DNA of 64,000 nt from Mucilaginibacter sabulilitoris (lineage in GTDB: Bacteria > Bacteroidota > Bacteroidia > Sphingobacteriales > Sphingobacteriaceae), in the NCBI RefSeq assembly GCF_034262375.1, contig NZ_CP139558.1, positions 1,364,001 through 1,428,000 of the forward strand, written 5' to 3'. The notes beneath the pieces were generated by a model that had not been told where the DNA came from, did no database searches, and was given only the letters and a program-made list of their open reading frames with translations. Positions 24,070 through 34,222 of this stretch are shown here, piece by piece; position 1 is the stretch's first letter; each line of letters begins with the position of its first letter. Both the position numbers and the translations under genes were made by a program.

Positions 24070-25506
24070 TTAAAATTCTGCGTTTTTCGGGAACCTTGGG
24101 AAAGGGATCACATCGCGGATATTACCCATGCCGGTTACAAACAACACCAAACGTTCAAAGCCTAAACCAAAGCCGGCGTGCGGACAAGCGCCAAAGCGGC
24201 GGGTATCCAGGTACCACCATAACTCATCTTTAGGGATGCCCATTTCGTCCATGCGCTGCTCCAACTTATCTAAACGTTCTTCACGCTGCGAGCCGCCAAC
24301 AATTTCGCCGATACCCGGGAAAAGGATGTCCATAGCACGTACGGTTTTGCCGTCGTCGTTCTGGCGCATGTAAAACGCTTTGATCTCTTTAGGATAATCT
24401 GTAAGGATAACCGGTTTTTTAAAGTGCTTTTCAACCAGGTAACGCTCATGTTCGCTTTGCAGGTCGGTTCCCCAGCCTTCTACGGGGTACTGGAATTTTT
24501 TCTTTTTGTTCGGGGTCGATTCCTTTAATATTTCAATAGCCTCGGTATAGGTAAGGCGCTCAAAGTTATGATCTAAGCAAAACTGCAGTTTCTCCAGCAG
24601 GGTCATTTCCTGGCGTTCATTCTGCGGTTTTTGTTTTTCCTCTTCCTGCAGGCGTTGGGTTAAAAACTCAATATCATCTGCATTTTTTTCCAATGCGTAT
24701 TTGATCACGTATTTCAGCATGTCCTCGGCAAGGTCCATGTTGTCAACCAGGTCGTTAAAGGCTACTTCGGGCTCAATCATCCAAAACTCGGCCAGGTGGC
24801 GGGTAGTGTTGGAGTTTTCGGCGCGGAAAGTAGGACCGAAGGTATAGATATCACTCAGGGCCATAGCGCCAAGCTCACCTTCCAGCTGCCCGGATACGGT
24901 AAGGTTGGTAGGGCGGCCAAAAAAGTCCTGCTTGAAATCAATCTCGCCAGTATCTGTTTTAGGGATATTGTCGAGATCAAAGTTGGTTACGTGGAAAGTT
25001 TCGCCGGCTCCTTCCGCGTCAGATGCGGTGATCACTGGCGTATGCAGGTAAACAAACCCACGCTCCTGAAAAAACTGGTGCACCGCGAAGGCCAGACTGT
25101 TACGTACCCTGAAAATAGCGCCAAATGTACTGGTGCGGAAACGCAGGTGGGCGTTTTCCCTTAAAAATTCCAGGCTATGCTTTTTAGGCTGAATAGGGTA
25201 TTTTTCAGGATCACTATCACCCAGTATCTCAATATCTGTCGCTATAACTTCCACAGTTTGACCTTTACCCTGTGATGCCACAAGCTTGCCGGCAACGCTT
25301 AAAGCGGCCCCAACAGTGATGCGCTTTAACAGGGTAGGGTCTGTGTTTTCGAAATCGACAACAATTTGGATGTTATTATTAGTTGAGCCGTCGTTTAAAG
25401 CAATGAAACGATTGGAACGGAATGCGCGCACCCATCCTTTTACTGTTACATCAATTTCTGTTTGCTGACTTTGCAGCAATGCTTTAATCTTTACTCGCTG
25501 ACTCAT
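24070..25506 (-). CDS. asnS: Asparaginyl-tRNA synthetase
   Basis: The 478-residue class IIb synthetase has an N-terminal OB-fold anticodon-binding domain ([33 protein letters not shown]) and the class II catalytic core: [29 protein letters not shown] (motif 1), [25 protein letters not shown] (motif 2) and [26 protein letters not shown] (motif 3). The HLAEFWMIE wording separates AsnRS from AspRS. An insert near residues 265-300 ([27 protein letters not shown]) is typical of AsnRS. It charges tRNA-Asn with asparagine. Confidence 0.96.
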   Translation of the reverse strand: MSQRVKIKALLQSQQTEIDVTVKGWVRAFRSNRFIALNDGSTNNNIQIVVDFENTDPTLLKRITVGAALSVAGKLVASQGKGQTVEVIATDIEILGDSDPEKYPIQPKKHSLEFLRENAHLRFRTSTFGAIFRVRNSLAFAVHQFFQERGFVYLHTPVITASDAEGAGETFHVTNFDLDNIPKTDTGEIDFKQDFFGRPTNLTVSGQLEGELGAMALSDIYTFGPTFRAENSNTTRHLAEFWMIEPEVAFNDLVDNMDLAEDMLKYVIKYALEKNADDIEFLTQRLQEEEKQKPQNERQEMTLLEKLQFCLDHNFERLTYTEAIEILKESTPNKKKKFQYPVEGWGTDLQSEHERYLVEKHFKKPVILTDYPKEIKAFYMRQNDDGKTVRAMDILFPGIGEIVGGSQREERLDKLEQRMDEMGIPKDELWWYLDTRRFGACPHAGFGLGFERLVLFVTGMGNIRDVIPFPRFPKNAEF

Positions 25507-25526
25507 ATTATATATTTTTTGAGTCG

Positions 25527-25534
25527 CAAAAATA
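25527..25534 (-). promoter_or_regulatory. Bacteroidota -7 box of asnS (TATTTTTG)
   Basis: Read on the minus strand, TATTTTTG fits TAnnTTTG and is 20 bases before the asnS start. No clear -33 TTTG at standard spacing. Confidence 0.4.
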
Positions 25535-25537
25535 CAA

Positions 25538-26035
25538 TTATTTATGTAAAGCCACTTTGAATTTTCCGTTTAAAAAGGCAATCTTATCGGGATAACTGCC
25601 CGTTGGATTATCATAGGTTTTTATGAATTTTATTTGGAAAGTTCCGGCAATAATTCCGGCGGTCTTGTCGTAGGTGGTAACTTTTACAGTGTTGGCAAAA
25701 GTATCGTCAAGCTTATAACCACTAACGGATACATCCTGGCCTACAGTGTTATAATAATAGGCCTGCTTACCGTCTAAATTATAGGTACCCTCAGCATTTA
25801 CTTTTAACAGAAAACCAAAAACTTCCTCAGGATTGGTTTTATAATTACTTCCATAAACGTTAATGGTATCTTGTGAATAAGTGGCTGTTGCCGGGGACAC
25901 CTCCCATTGTACGCCGCTTTTTTCGGCAGTAAGAAATGGTTTGTCATTTTTTGGTGTTACGCAGCAGTCTTTTCTGCCACAGGCTGTAAAAAATAATAAT
26001 GCGAAGGAAAAGCAGATAAGCAGGTTCTTTTTCAT
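25538..26035 (-). CDS. DUF6252-like lipoprotein
   Basis: The 165-residue protein starts at [19 protein letters not shown], a clear lipoprotein signal with lipobox FFTAC; the longer frame from 26056 adds seven residues and spoils the signal. The mature part is beta-rich ([31 protein letters not shown]..., [15 protein letters not shown]..., [32 protein letters not shown]), matching the DUF6252 pattern of small Bacteroidota lipoproteins of unknown function. Two neighbouring cysteines (DCC) follow the lipid-modified one. It precedes asnS on the same strand. Confidence 0.65.
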   Translation of the reverse strand: MKKNLLICFSFALLFFTACGRKDCCVTPKNDKPFLTAEKSGVQWEVSPATATYSQDTINVYGSNYKTNPEEVFGFLLKVNAEGTYNLDGKQAYYYNTVGQDVSVSGYKLDDTFANTVKVTTYDKTAGIIAGTFQIKFIKTYDNPTGSYPDKIAFLNGKFKVALHK

Positions 26036-26142
26036 GATAACGGGTTTTATTATCATTACGCAGACAGCAAAAAGTTCGCTACAGTGGGTTAAATATTTAC
26101 TTTACAAATATTTACAAACCGCTTTTTAAAAAGCTAATTGCT

Positions 26143-26150
26143 TAAGTTTG
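26143..26150 (+). promoter_or_regulatory. Bacteroidota -7 box (TAAGTTTG)
   Basis: TAAGTTTG fits TAnnTTTG and lies 19 bases before the transporter start at 26170. No good -33 element is seen. Confidence 0.35.
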
Positions 26151-26169
26151 CGGCTTATTTTTTACGTCT

Positions 26170-27039
26170 ATGAACCCCAAACTTAGCCTTGTTATCGGTA
26201 TTCTGTGCATCTCATTTTCGCCGATATTTGTAAAGCTGGCGGGGGTATCGCCCATTGGTTCGGCATTTTACCGCATATTTATTGCCTGGCTGTGCATAAC
26301 GCCTTATTGCATTGTTAAAAAGAAACTCCGCATTGATAAAAAGCAGCTGATTACCGCAGTATTAGCGGGTGTGGTTTTTGCATCAGATGTGGCGGTGTGG
26401 AATATTTCGTTATTAAAAATCAGCGCAACAGTATCAACCTTAATTGCCAACCTCGCGCCGGTTTGGGTAGGCCTAATGAGCTTTTTGCTTTTCAGAAAAC
26501 GTTCGGGTATACTATTTTGGACGGGCACACTGGTGGCCATTGCTGGCATGGTAGTGCTGGTAGGCTATCAGCATATTTTACACCTTGACCTCAATGCCGG
26601 CATTTTGCTGGCAACCCTGGCCAGTTTATTTTACGCAACCTATATCATGATCACCAAAAACATTATGGCGCGGATAGATGTATTCACCTTTATGTTTTAC
26701 AGCATGCTGGGTTCCAGCGTATTTTTACTGCTGGTAAGCTACCTTATGGGAAGCAGCATTACCGGCTTTTCGTTAAATGTTTGGCTGTGTTTTGTGGGGA
26801 TGGGACTTATTTGTCAGCTGAGTGGGTGGCTAACTATTAATTACTCATTGCGTTACCTTGAATCGACAAAGGTAGCTGTCGCTTTACTGAGCCAAACCGT
26901 GTTTGCCGGAATACTCGCGGCATTTTTGCTGAACGAAAAGCTTACAGCTAACGAAATAATTGGCAGTGTAATTGTATTGGCGGGCATAGTAATAACATTT
27001 TTAAGGCCACGCAATCAATTAAATAAAACAGTATCTTAA
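26170..27039 (+). CDS. EamA/DMT-superfamily transporter
   Basis: The 289-residue protein consists of two EamA halves with ten hydrophobic segments in all. The first half starts LVIGILCISFSPIFVKLAGVSPIGSAFYRIFIAWL and the second GILLATLASLFYATYIMITKNIMARI, ending VALLSQTVFAGILAAFLLNEKLTANEIIGSVIVLAGIVITF. The PLNEKLT-type motif near the end of the second half (LLNEKLT) is typical. It exports or imports small metabolites by a proton- or gradient-driven route; substrate unknown. Monocistronic, just upstream of dnaG. Confidence 0.85.
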   Translation: MNPKLSLVIGILCISFSPIFVKLAGVSPIGSAFYRIFIAWLCITPYCIVKKKLRIDKKQLITAVLAGVVFASDVAVWNISLLKISATVSTLIANLAPVWVGLMSFLLFRKRSGILFWTGTLVAIAGMVVLVGYQHILHLDLNAGILLATLASLFYATYIMITKNIMARIDVFTFMFYSMLGSSVFLLLVSYLMGSSITGFSLNVWLCFVGMGLICQLSGWLTINYSLRYLESTKVAVALLSQTVFAGILAAFLLNEKLTANEIIGSVIVLAGIVITFLRPRNQLNKTVS

Positions 27040-27041
27040 CG

Positions 27042-27078
27042 TTTGTTAATTATCATTTAATGATTTGCCCTACATTTG
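27042..27078 (+). promoter_or_regulatory. Candidate dnaG promoter (TTTG, TACATTTG)
   Basis: TTTG at 27042-27045 and TACATTTG at 27071-27078 fit the Bacteroidota -33/-7 pattern, though the 25-base spacer is longer than usual. The start codon follows 11 bases after the -7 box, so the leader would be very short. Confidence 0.4.
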
Positions 27079-27089
27079 CATTTTAGCAC

Positions 27090-29024
27090 ATGATCCAAAA
27101 ATCTACCATCGACCGTATTATGGAATCCATCGACATTGTGGAGGTGATAGGGGAATTTGTGCAATTAAAAAAACGTGGTGCAAACTATGTGGGCCTGTCG
27201 CCTTTTGCCAATGAACGTACCCCATCGTTCACAGTTTCACCGGCGAAAGGAATCTTTAAAGATTTCTCAACGGGCAAGGGCGGTTCTGCTGTTACCTTTT
27301 TAATGGAACTGGAAAAGTTTTCTTATCCAGAGGCGTTAAAATGGCTGGCCAAAAAGTACGGTATCGAGGTTGAAGAAACCATCGATCATCCCGAAAACCG
27401 TGAGGAAGACCAGCGCCGCGAAAGCCTTATGATCGTGACGGCTTTTGCCGCCAAGTTTTTTCATGAAAGCCTGCTTGATAGTGATGAAGGTAAAAGCATT
27501 GGTTTAAGTTACTTTAAAGAACGCGGCTTCAGCACCGAAACCATTAAAAAATTTGAGCTGGGTTATTCACCCGATCAATGGGAGGCTTTTACCGGTACGG
27601 CCATAAAGGAAGGCTACCAGGAACAGTTCCTGGTGGAAAGCGGTCTGTCTGTTAAGCGAGATAACGGCGCTTTGTACGACCGTTACCGTGGCAGGGTGAT
27701 GTTCCCGATACATAGTTTTACAGGCAGGGTAATTGCCTTTGGCGGTCGTACCTTAAAAAAAGATAAAAACGTACCCAAATATGTAAACTCGCCCGAATCG
27801 GAGATATACCATAAATCAAATGTGCTTTATGGCTTGTACTTTGCCAAGAAAGCTATTCGCGAGGAGGATAACTGTTACCTGGTTGAGGGTTATGCCGATG
27901 TGCTTTCTGTTCACCAGGCGGGTATCGAAAACGTAGTGGCTTCGTCAGGTACTTCGTTAACGGCTGAACAGATCAGACTGATTGGCCGGTTCACCAAGAA
28001 TATCACCATTTTATATGATGGCGATGCGGCAGGTATAAAAGCATCCCTCCGCGGGTTGGATATGATACTGGAAGAAGGGCTCAATGTAAAGGTTGTTTCT
28101 TTTCCGGATGGGCATGACCCCGACTCGTATGTGCGTCTGGTGGGTACCAGCGCGTTTAAAAAACACATTGAGGAAACCAAAAAGGATTTTATCCTTTACA
28201 AAGCAAATCTCCTTTTAAAAGATGCCGGTAATGATCCGATCAAAAAAGCGGAGATCATCCGCGAAATTGTAGAGAGCATCGCCAAAATTCCTGATTCTAT
28301 CAAAGCTTCGGTTTTTATAAAGGAGTGCAGCTATATTCTACAGATAGACGAGCGTTCGCTGCTGTCTGAATTGAATAAAATGCGGCAGGCTAAAGCAAAA
28401 AAGGATGGCCAGCATCAGCAGAATCAAAATACCCGATATGCGCCCCAGCCTGATGAACCTGACTTTTTTGACGAACCCGAGGTAAAGGAACCCAAGGATG
28501 AAAGCACACAGGAAAAGGAAATTATAAGATTATTGCTGCTGTATGGTAATAAAATGATTGACTGGGACGGTATTGCCAATACCTATATTGGCCCGTTCAT
28601 GATAGCTGAATTAGGTGATGTTACTTTTGAGCACCCTGTTTGTAAGCTGTTTACGGAGATATACCGGCAGGAGGTAGAGAACGGTGTGCTGCCCGACGAA
28701 ACGCATTTTATTCACCACGGGGATAAGGGTATTGTTGATTTGACCGTGACTATGCTGGCTACCAAATATACCCTGAGCGAAAACTGGTATGAAATGCATA
28801 ACATACTGGTAAACGATGAAACGGCTAATATGAAGGCTGCCATTTTGGGCGCCATTTTCCATCTAAAAAAACATAAAGTGGGCAAAATACTGGAAAGCCT
28901 GCGTAATGATCTGCAAAAGGCCGAAACCGAGGCCGACCAGGAAATACTGCTGAACCAGTATATCCGTATGAAAAAAGTTGAAAAAAGCATCTCCGACTTT
29001 TTAGGGTCGGTAATTATCAAATAA
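27090..29024 (+). CDS. dnaG: DNA primase
   Basis: The 644-residue primase has the N-terminal CHC2-like domain (1-100), the catalytic TOPRIM domain with VEGYADVLSVHQAG (Glu at about residue 265) and ILYDGDAAGIKASLRG, and a C-terminal helicase-binding region. It makes the RNA primers for replication. Remarkably, the four zinc ligands of the N-terminal domain are gone: the usual CPFH reads SPFAN, and the usual CFGCG reads DFSTGKGG. The surrounding residues (ERTPSF, KGGSAVTFLM) are otherwise kept. The same loss occurs in other Bacteroidota primases to my knowledge. Its stop overlaps the start of yraN by one base. Confidence 0.95.
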   Translation: MIQKSTIDRIMESIDIVEVIGEFVQLKKRGANYVGLSPFANERTPSFTVSPAKGIFKDFSTGKGGSAVTFLMELEKFSYPEALKWLAKKYGIEVEETIDHPENREEDQRRESLMIVTAFAAKFFHESLLDSDEGKSIGLSYFKERGFSTETIKKFELGYSPDQWEAFTGTAIKEGYQEQFLVESGLSVKRDNGALYDRYRGRVMFPIHSFTGRVIAFGGRTLKKDKNVPKYVNSPESEIYHKSNVLYGLYFAKKAIREEDNCYLVEGYADVLSVHQAGIENVVASSGTSLTAEQIRLIGRFTKNITILYDGDAAGIKASLRGLDMILEEGLNVKVVSFPDGHDPDSYVRLVGTSAFKKHIEETKKDFILYKANLLLKDAGNDPIKKAEIIREIVESIAKIPDSIKASVFIKECSYILQIDERSLLSELNKMRQAKAKKDGQHQQNQNTRYAPQPDEPDFFDEPEVKEPKDESTQEKEIIRLLLLYGNKMIDWDGIANTYIGPFMIAELGDVTFEHPVCKLFTEIYRQEVENGVLPDETHFIHHGDKGIVDLTVTMLATKYTLSENWYEMHNILVNDETANMKAAILGAIFHLKKHKVGKILESLRNDLQKAETEADQEILLNQYIRMKKVEKSISDFLGSVIIK

Positions 29025-29389
29025 TGGCTCAATACCTTGATCTGGGCCGTGCCGGCGAAGCTTTAGCCAAAACTCATCTTGAAAATGCCGGTTATGAAAT
29101 ACTCGACGAAAACTGGACACACGGTAAAGCCGAGATTGACCTGATTGCTTATAAAGACAAGGTTATTATATTTACCGAAGTTAAAACCCGAACAGGTAAC
29201 GGCTTTGGCGAACCAGAGGATTTTGTTGACACCCGGAAAAAAAAATTGCTGGCCCAGGCGGCAGATGAATATATCTACCTCATGAACCACCAGGGCGTGC
29301 GGTTTGATATTATCGCTATTTTGTTCGACAGAAATAAAAATTATATACTAAATCATATTGAAGATGCGTTTTGGCCATCGGCTACCTAA
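29024..29389 (+). CDS. YraN/UPF0102-family nuclease-like protein
   Basis: The 121-residue protein has the UPF0102 pattern: LGRAGEALAKTHLENAGYEILDENWTHGKAEIDLIAYKDKVIIFTEVKTRTGNGFGEPEDFVDTRKKKLL. The residues E-I-D-L and E-V-K are the acidic/lysine set of a restriction-endonuclease-like fold (D-x9-ExK). Homologues are often encoded beside rnhB or replication genes; no substrate is established. Its ATG uses the last base of the dnaG stop (TAATG), so translation is coupled with primase. Confidence 0.85.
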   Translation: MAQYLDLGRAGEALAKTHLENAGYEILDENWTHGKAEIDLIAYKDKVIIFTEVKTRTGNGFGEPEDFVDTRKKKLLAQAADEYIYLMNHQGVRFDIIAILFDRNKNYILNHIEDAFWPSAT

Positions 29390-29395
29390 CATATT

Positions 29396-30463
29396 ATGAA
29401 TAATAAAATAAAAGGTCTTTTTTTTGCCTGCGCTTTGCTGGCGTTTGGTTGTAACAATAATAAACCGCAGGAGAGCGCTTCCGATTTTTCTATAAGCCCC
29501 GAAGCGGGTACTACTTACAAAGCAGGCGATGAAGTAAAAATAAAAGTAAGTATCCCAGCAGACACCAAAGTTGATTCGGTTGTGTACATGCTTGATGCCT
29601 TAAAATTAGGCGTTGGTAAGGATACATCTGGCATCAGCTTAAAAACCGATACCATTTCTTTAGGCATTAAGGTTATTACCGCAAAAGTTTACGCTGCGGG
29701 TAAAGACCAGGATGTAACTACTAATATATTGCTGCTTGCCGCTAAAGCGCCTGAGCAATTTACCTATAGGGTTGAAAAAACTTTTCCGCATGATACCAGC
29801 GCCTATACCGAGGGTTTGCAATATATAGATGGTGTAATGTTTGAAAGTACCGGAGAGCCCGGGCACTCAACTATACAAAAGGTAAATCTGCAAACAGGAA
29901 AGGCTATTCAAACAACCAAGTTAAGAGATGATTATTTTGGTGAAGGTTTATCGGTTATTGGAGATAAAGTTGTGCAGCTTACCTGGAAAAATAAAATTGG
30001 CCTGGTGTATGATAAAGCCAGCCTGAAACTGCTTAGTACCTTTGCTAATAATGTAGGTGTTGAAGGCTGGGGGATGTGCTTTGACGGCAAGAAACTTTAT
30101 ATGGACGACAGTACCAACCGCATCTTTTTTCTGAATAAAGATACTTATCAGCAAATAGGTTTTATTGATGTATGCGACGATAAAGGGCAAATTGATAGCC
30201 TAAATGAACTGGAATATATTGACGGTAAATTATACGCCAACGTATACCAAACAGATGATATTTTGGTAATTGACCCTAAAACCGGGGCTGTGCTGCAAAG
30301 AATTGATATGAAGGAGCTTTACCCCGAGGCCAGCAGACCGCAGGACAGGGACTGGGGCAATAATGTGCTTAACGGCATTGCCTATGATGCCCCAACTAAA
30401 CGCATTTTTGTAACCGGAAAAAAATGGCCGCACATGTACCAGGTTAAGTTTGTGAAGAAATAG
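29396..30463 (+). CDS. Glutaminyl-peptide cyclotransferase, lipoprotein
   Basis: The 355-residue protein has a lipoprotein signal (KIKGLFFACALLAFGC, lipobox AFGC), a short Ig-like region (residues 30-115) and the five-bladed propeller of plant-type glutaminyl cyclases: FPHDTSAYTEGLQYIDGVMFESTGEPGHSTIQKV, GEGLSVIGDKVVQLTWKN, VEGWGMCFDGKKLYMDDSTNRIFFL, LNELEYIDGKLYANVYQTDDILVIDPKTG and WGNNVLNGIAYDAPTKRIFVTGKKWPHMYQV. These blocks match the catalytic family. It forms N-terminal pyroglutamate on exported proteins in the periplasm. It follows yraN after 6 bases and ends in front of a strong terminator. Confidence 0.85.
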   Translation: MNNKIKGLFFACALLAFGCNNNKPQESASDFSISPEAGTTYKAGDEVKIKVSIPADTKVDSVVYMLDALKLGVGKDTSGISLKTDTISLGIKVITAKVYAAGKDQDVTTNILLLAAKAPEQFTYRVEKTFPHDTSAYTEGLQYIDGVMFESTGEPGHSTIQKVNLQTGKAIQTTKLRDDYFGEGLSVIGDKVVQLTWKNKIGLVYDKASLKLLSTFANNVGVEGWGMCFDGKKLYMDDSTNRIFFLNKDTYQQIGFIDVCDDKGQIDSLNELEYIDGKLYANVYQTDDILVIDPKTGAVLQRIDMKELYPEASRPQDRDWGNNVLNGIAYDAPTKRIFVTGKKWPHMYQVKFVKK

Positions 30464-30585
30464 AGCCTCACCCAACCCTCTCCAAAGGAGAGGGCTTTAA
30501 TAAAAAAGCGATGAATGTCATTCATCGCTTTTTTATTGTATTGTTTTTTCAAAGTCCTCTCCTTTGGAGAGGATTTAGGTGAGGT
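30464..30585. repeat. Two inverted family C units flanking a terminator
   Basis: The unit at 30464-30500 is a 37-base exact inverted match to 12022-12058. A diverged unit at 30549-30585 (CCTCTCCTTTGGAGAGG core) faces it. Between them is the terminator hairpin. The whole fills the gap between two convergent genes. Confidence 0.65.
30502..30534. terminator. Bidirectional terminator between the cyclase gene and pgi
   Basis: AAAAAAGCGATGAAT (30502-30516) pairs with ATTCATCGCTTTTTT (30520-30534), loop of 3. The A-run and T-run make it work for both convergent genes. Confidence 0.85.
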
Positions 30586-30586
30586 C

Positions 30587-32248
<1,662 letters not shown>

Positions 32249-32252
32249 TTAA

Positions 32253-32260
32253 CAAAAGTA
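32253..32260 (-). promoter_or_regulatory. Bacteroidota -7 box of pgi (TACTTTTG)
   Basis: On the minus strand TACTTTTG fits TAnnTTTG and lies 19 bases before the pgi start. A CAAA candidate for the -33 box (32291-32294) is too far away (30 bases). Confidence 0.4.
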
Positions 32261-32387
32261 GCAAGTTAATTGTTAGGTGGATATTAAATTCAAAACTAAC
32301 TATTCTTAGTGTTACTTCAACACGGTTTACATAGTGTTTGTTTTACACCAAAAAATTACGAAAATTTTAAAAATATTTGACAATTGT

Positions 32388-32420
32388 TTTGAAATTTAAA
32401 ATGATTATTTAATATCTTTG
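32388..32420 (+). promoter_or_regulatory. Strong Bacteroidota promoter (TTTG-N21-TATCTTTG)
   Basis: TTTG at 32388-32391 and TATCTTTG at 32413-32420 with a 21-base spacer match the -33/-7 consensus fully. The gene starts at 32487, leaving a leader of about 60 bases. Confidence 0.65.
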
Positions 32421-32486
32421 TCTTGTTGGTAATCAAATGAGTGATTTATCATCAATATGTAAATTTAAGTAAAAATATACGAGGTT

Positions 32487-32924
32487 ATGTTTGAGAAACT
32501 TTTTTTGCTTGTAAAAGATAACGCCGGGACGGCAGTTGTCAACAATCCGGTAATAGCTGCAAAACATCATGATGCGGTAATGATTGAAGCCTCAAGTTCA
32601 ATTATTGAGGTTTTAAAAGGCCATATGGAAAATGGTAAGTTGAAAGAACTGGTAAAGTACTTTCAGTCGTCGGGTATTTACAATCATTCTTTAGTGTCGA
32701 GCATAGTTAACCGATTTGCCAACCGGTTAAACACTTTTTATCATATTGATCCTGCTCATGCGCTTTCAATTGCAAAAAACCTGATACCTCAGGTGATGCA
32801 CGAGTTGGTAAAAGCGTCAAAAAGTGAACAGATCAAAGAATTTGGATTAACAAATATGCTTACCAAACTAAATGGTAACCGTGCAGACTTGAGTTTGCTG
32901 GTTAACAAATTAATGGTTGCTTAA
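32487..32924 (+). CDS. Uncharacterised helical protein (145 aa)
   Basis: I do not recognise a characterised family. The 145-residue protein has no signal peptide or membrane segment and is predicted to be nearly all helix: AAKHHDAVMIEASSSIIEVLKGHMENGKLKELVKYFQSSG, LVSSIVNRFANRLNTFYH, PAHALSIAKNLIPQVMHELVKASKSE, then KEFGLTNMLTKLNGNRADLSLLVNKLM. The spacing of short helices recalls DUF937/YidB-like proteins, but the glycine-rich part of that family is missing. It has its own textbook promoter and terminator, so it is a real, probably well-expressed monocistronic gene. Confidence 0.7.
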   Translation: MFEKLFLLVKDNAGTAVVNNPVIAAKHHDAVMIEASSSIIEVLKGHMENGKLKELVKYFQSSGIYNHSLVSSIVNRFANRLNTFYHIDPAHALSIAKNLIPQVMHELVKASKSEQIKEFGLTNMLTKLNGNRADLSLLVNKLMVA

Positions 32925-32945
32925 AAATATTATAATCTACTTGTT

Positions 32946-32983
32946 AGGCCTGTGAATTGATTAAACAATTTGCAGGCCTTTTT
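32946..32983 (+). terminator. Terminator after the 145-aa gene
   Basis: AGGCCTG (32946-32952) pairs with CAGGCCT (32973-32979), followed by TTTTAT. The loop is 20 bases and may pair further (AATTG/CAATT). Confidence 0.7.
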
Positions 32984-33019
32984 ATTTAAGCCGATTATCA
33001 AATTGTATATATTTGCCAA

Positions 33020-34112
33020 ATGACTAAAGAACAGATTCAGGATTTAAGGGATAGATTAGTTTCCCTGAGGAGGCATCTTTGACATCGACAAGAAGCTTGA
33101 ACTATTACAAACAGAACAGGAAATAACAGTAGGCCCTCATTTCTGGGATCATCCCAAAGACGCCGAAAAGGTACTGGCATCCATCAAAACAAAAAAAGTT
33201 TGGACAGATGAATTTCAGAAGGTAGCATCGGTAATTGATGATACTGGCGTGCTTTTTGAATTTTACCAGGCCGGTGATGCTACTGAGGCCGAAATGCAGG
33301 AGCAGTATAACCAGGCCATTAAGGTGGTTGAAGAACTGGAGTTTAAAAACATGCTCTCGGCCGAAGAAGACCAGTTTAATGCCGTATTGCAAATTACAGC
33401 GGGTGCTGGCGGTACCGAAAGCTGCGACTGGGCTGGCATGCTCATGCGTATGTACATTATGTGGGGCGAAAAGAACGGCTATAAGGTTACCGAGCAGGAT
33501 TATCAGCCCGGTGATGTGGCTGGCGTTAAAACCGTAACCCTGCAATTGGAAGGTGATTTTGCCTACGGCTATTTAAAAGGCGAGAACGGTGTACACCGCC
33601 TGGTGAGGGTATCACCTTTTGATGCTAATGCCAAGCGCCATACGTCATTCGCGTCGGTATATGTTTATCCGCTGGTTGATGATACTATTGAGATCGACAT
33701 TAATCCTGCCGATATCGAGTTTGAAACCTTCCGCTCGGGCGGTGCAGGCGGGCAAAATGTGAACAAGGTAGAAACCGCGGTGCGTTTATATCACAAACCT
33801 TCGGGCATTATTATAAAAAACCAGGAGTCGCGCTCGCAATTACAGAATAAGGATAATGCCATCCGCTTATTGAAATCGCAATTGTATGAAATTGAAATGC
33901 GCAAACGCATGGAGATCACCAATACCATTGAAGGCAATAAAAAGAAAATAGAATGGGGGTCACAAATCCGCAACTATGTTTTACATCCGTACAAACTGGT
34001 GAAAGACTTGCGTACTGACCATGAAACTTCAAATGCGCAAGCGGTACTCGACGGTGAACTCAACGATTTTCTGAAAGCCTACCTGATGGAATTTGGCGGG
34101 CCCAAAAGCTAA
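33020..34112 (+). CDS. prfB: Peptide chain release factor 2, made by programmed +1 frameshift
   Basis: The gene starts at ATG 33020 ([20 protein letters not shown]) and meets TGA at 33080-33082. The ribosome shifts +1 on CTT, skips T33080 and continues with GAC ([18 protein letters not shown]...) to the stop at 34110-34112. The coding join is 33020-33079 plus 33081-34112, giving 363 residues against 365 in E. coli. The codon-recognition tripeptide SPF is at 198-200 and the catalytic GGQ at 243-245 ([12 protein letters not shown]). RF2 releases chains at UGA and UAA. Frameshifting rises when RF2 is scarce, so the gene controls itself. Confidence 0.97.
33068..33083 (+). promoter_or_regulatory. 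prfB programmed frameshift site
   Basis: AGGAGG (33068-33073), a perfect Shine-Dalgarno sequence inside the gene, is followed by CAT, the slippery CTT codon, and TGAC. The 3-base gap to CTT is the arrangement known to drive +1 shifting in RF2 genes. Confidence 0.95.
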
Positions 34113-34136
34113 CTCATTTGTAATTAAAAAGATACA

Positions 34137-34168
34137 CGGCGCTGTCAGTTTTGATAGCACCGTTTTTT
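34137..34168 (+). terminator. prfB terminator
   Basis: CGGCGCTGTCA (34137-34147) pairs with TGATAGCACCG (34152-34162) with one wobble and one mismatch, followed by TTTTTT. Confidence 0.75.
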
Positions 34169-34196
34169 GTTTCAGATTCAAAATATTGTAGTTTTG
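34166..34196 (+). promoter_or_regulatory. Bacteroidota promoter (TTTG-N19-TAGTTTTG)
   Basis: TTTG (34166-34169) and TAGTTTTG (34189-34196), spacer of 19, fit the consensus. The -33 box overlaps the T-run of the prfB terminator. The esterase-like gene starts 26 bases after the -7 box. Confidence 0.6.
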
Positions 34197-34222
34197 GCTC
34201 AACCAGCTTTATAACCTAACGT

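Noticed and set aside
33105..33545. 146-codon open frame antisense to prfB
   Set aside because: The plus-strand prfB frame covers it with strongly conserved RF2 motifs.
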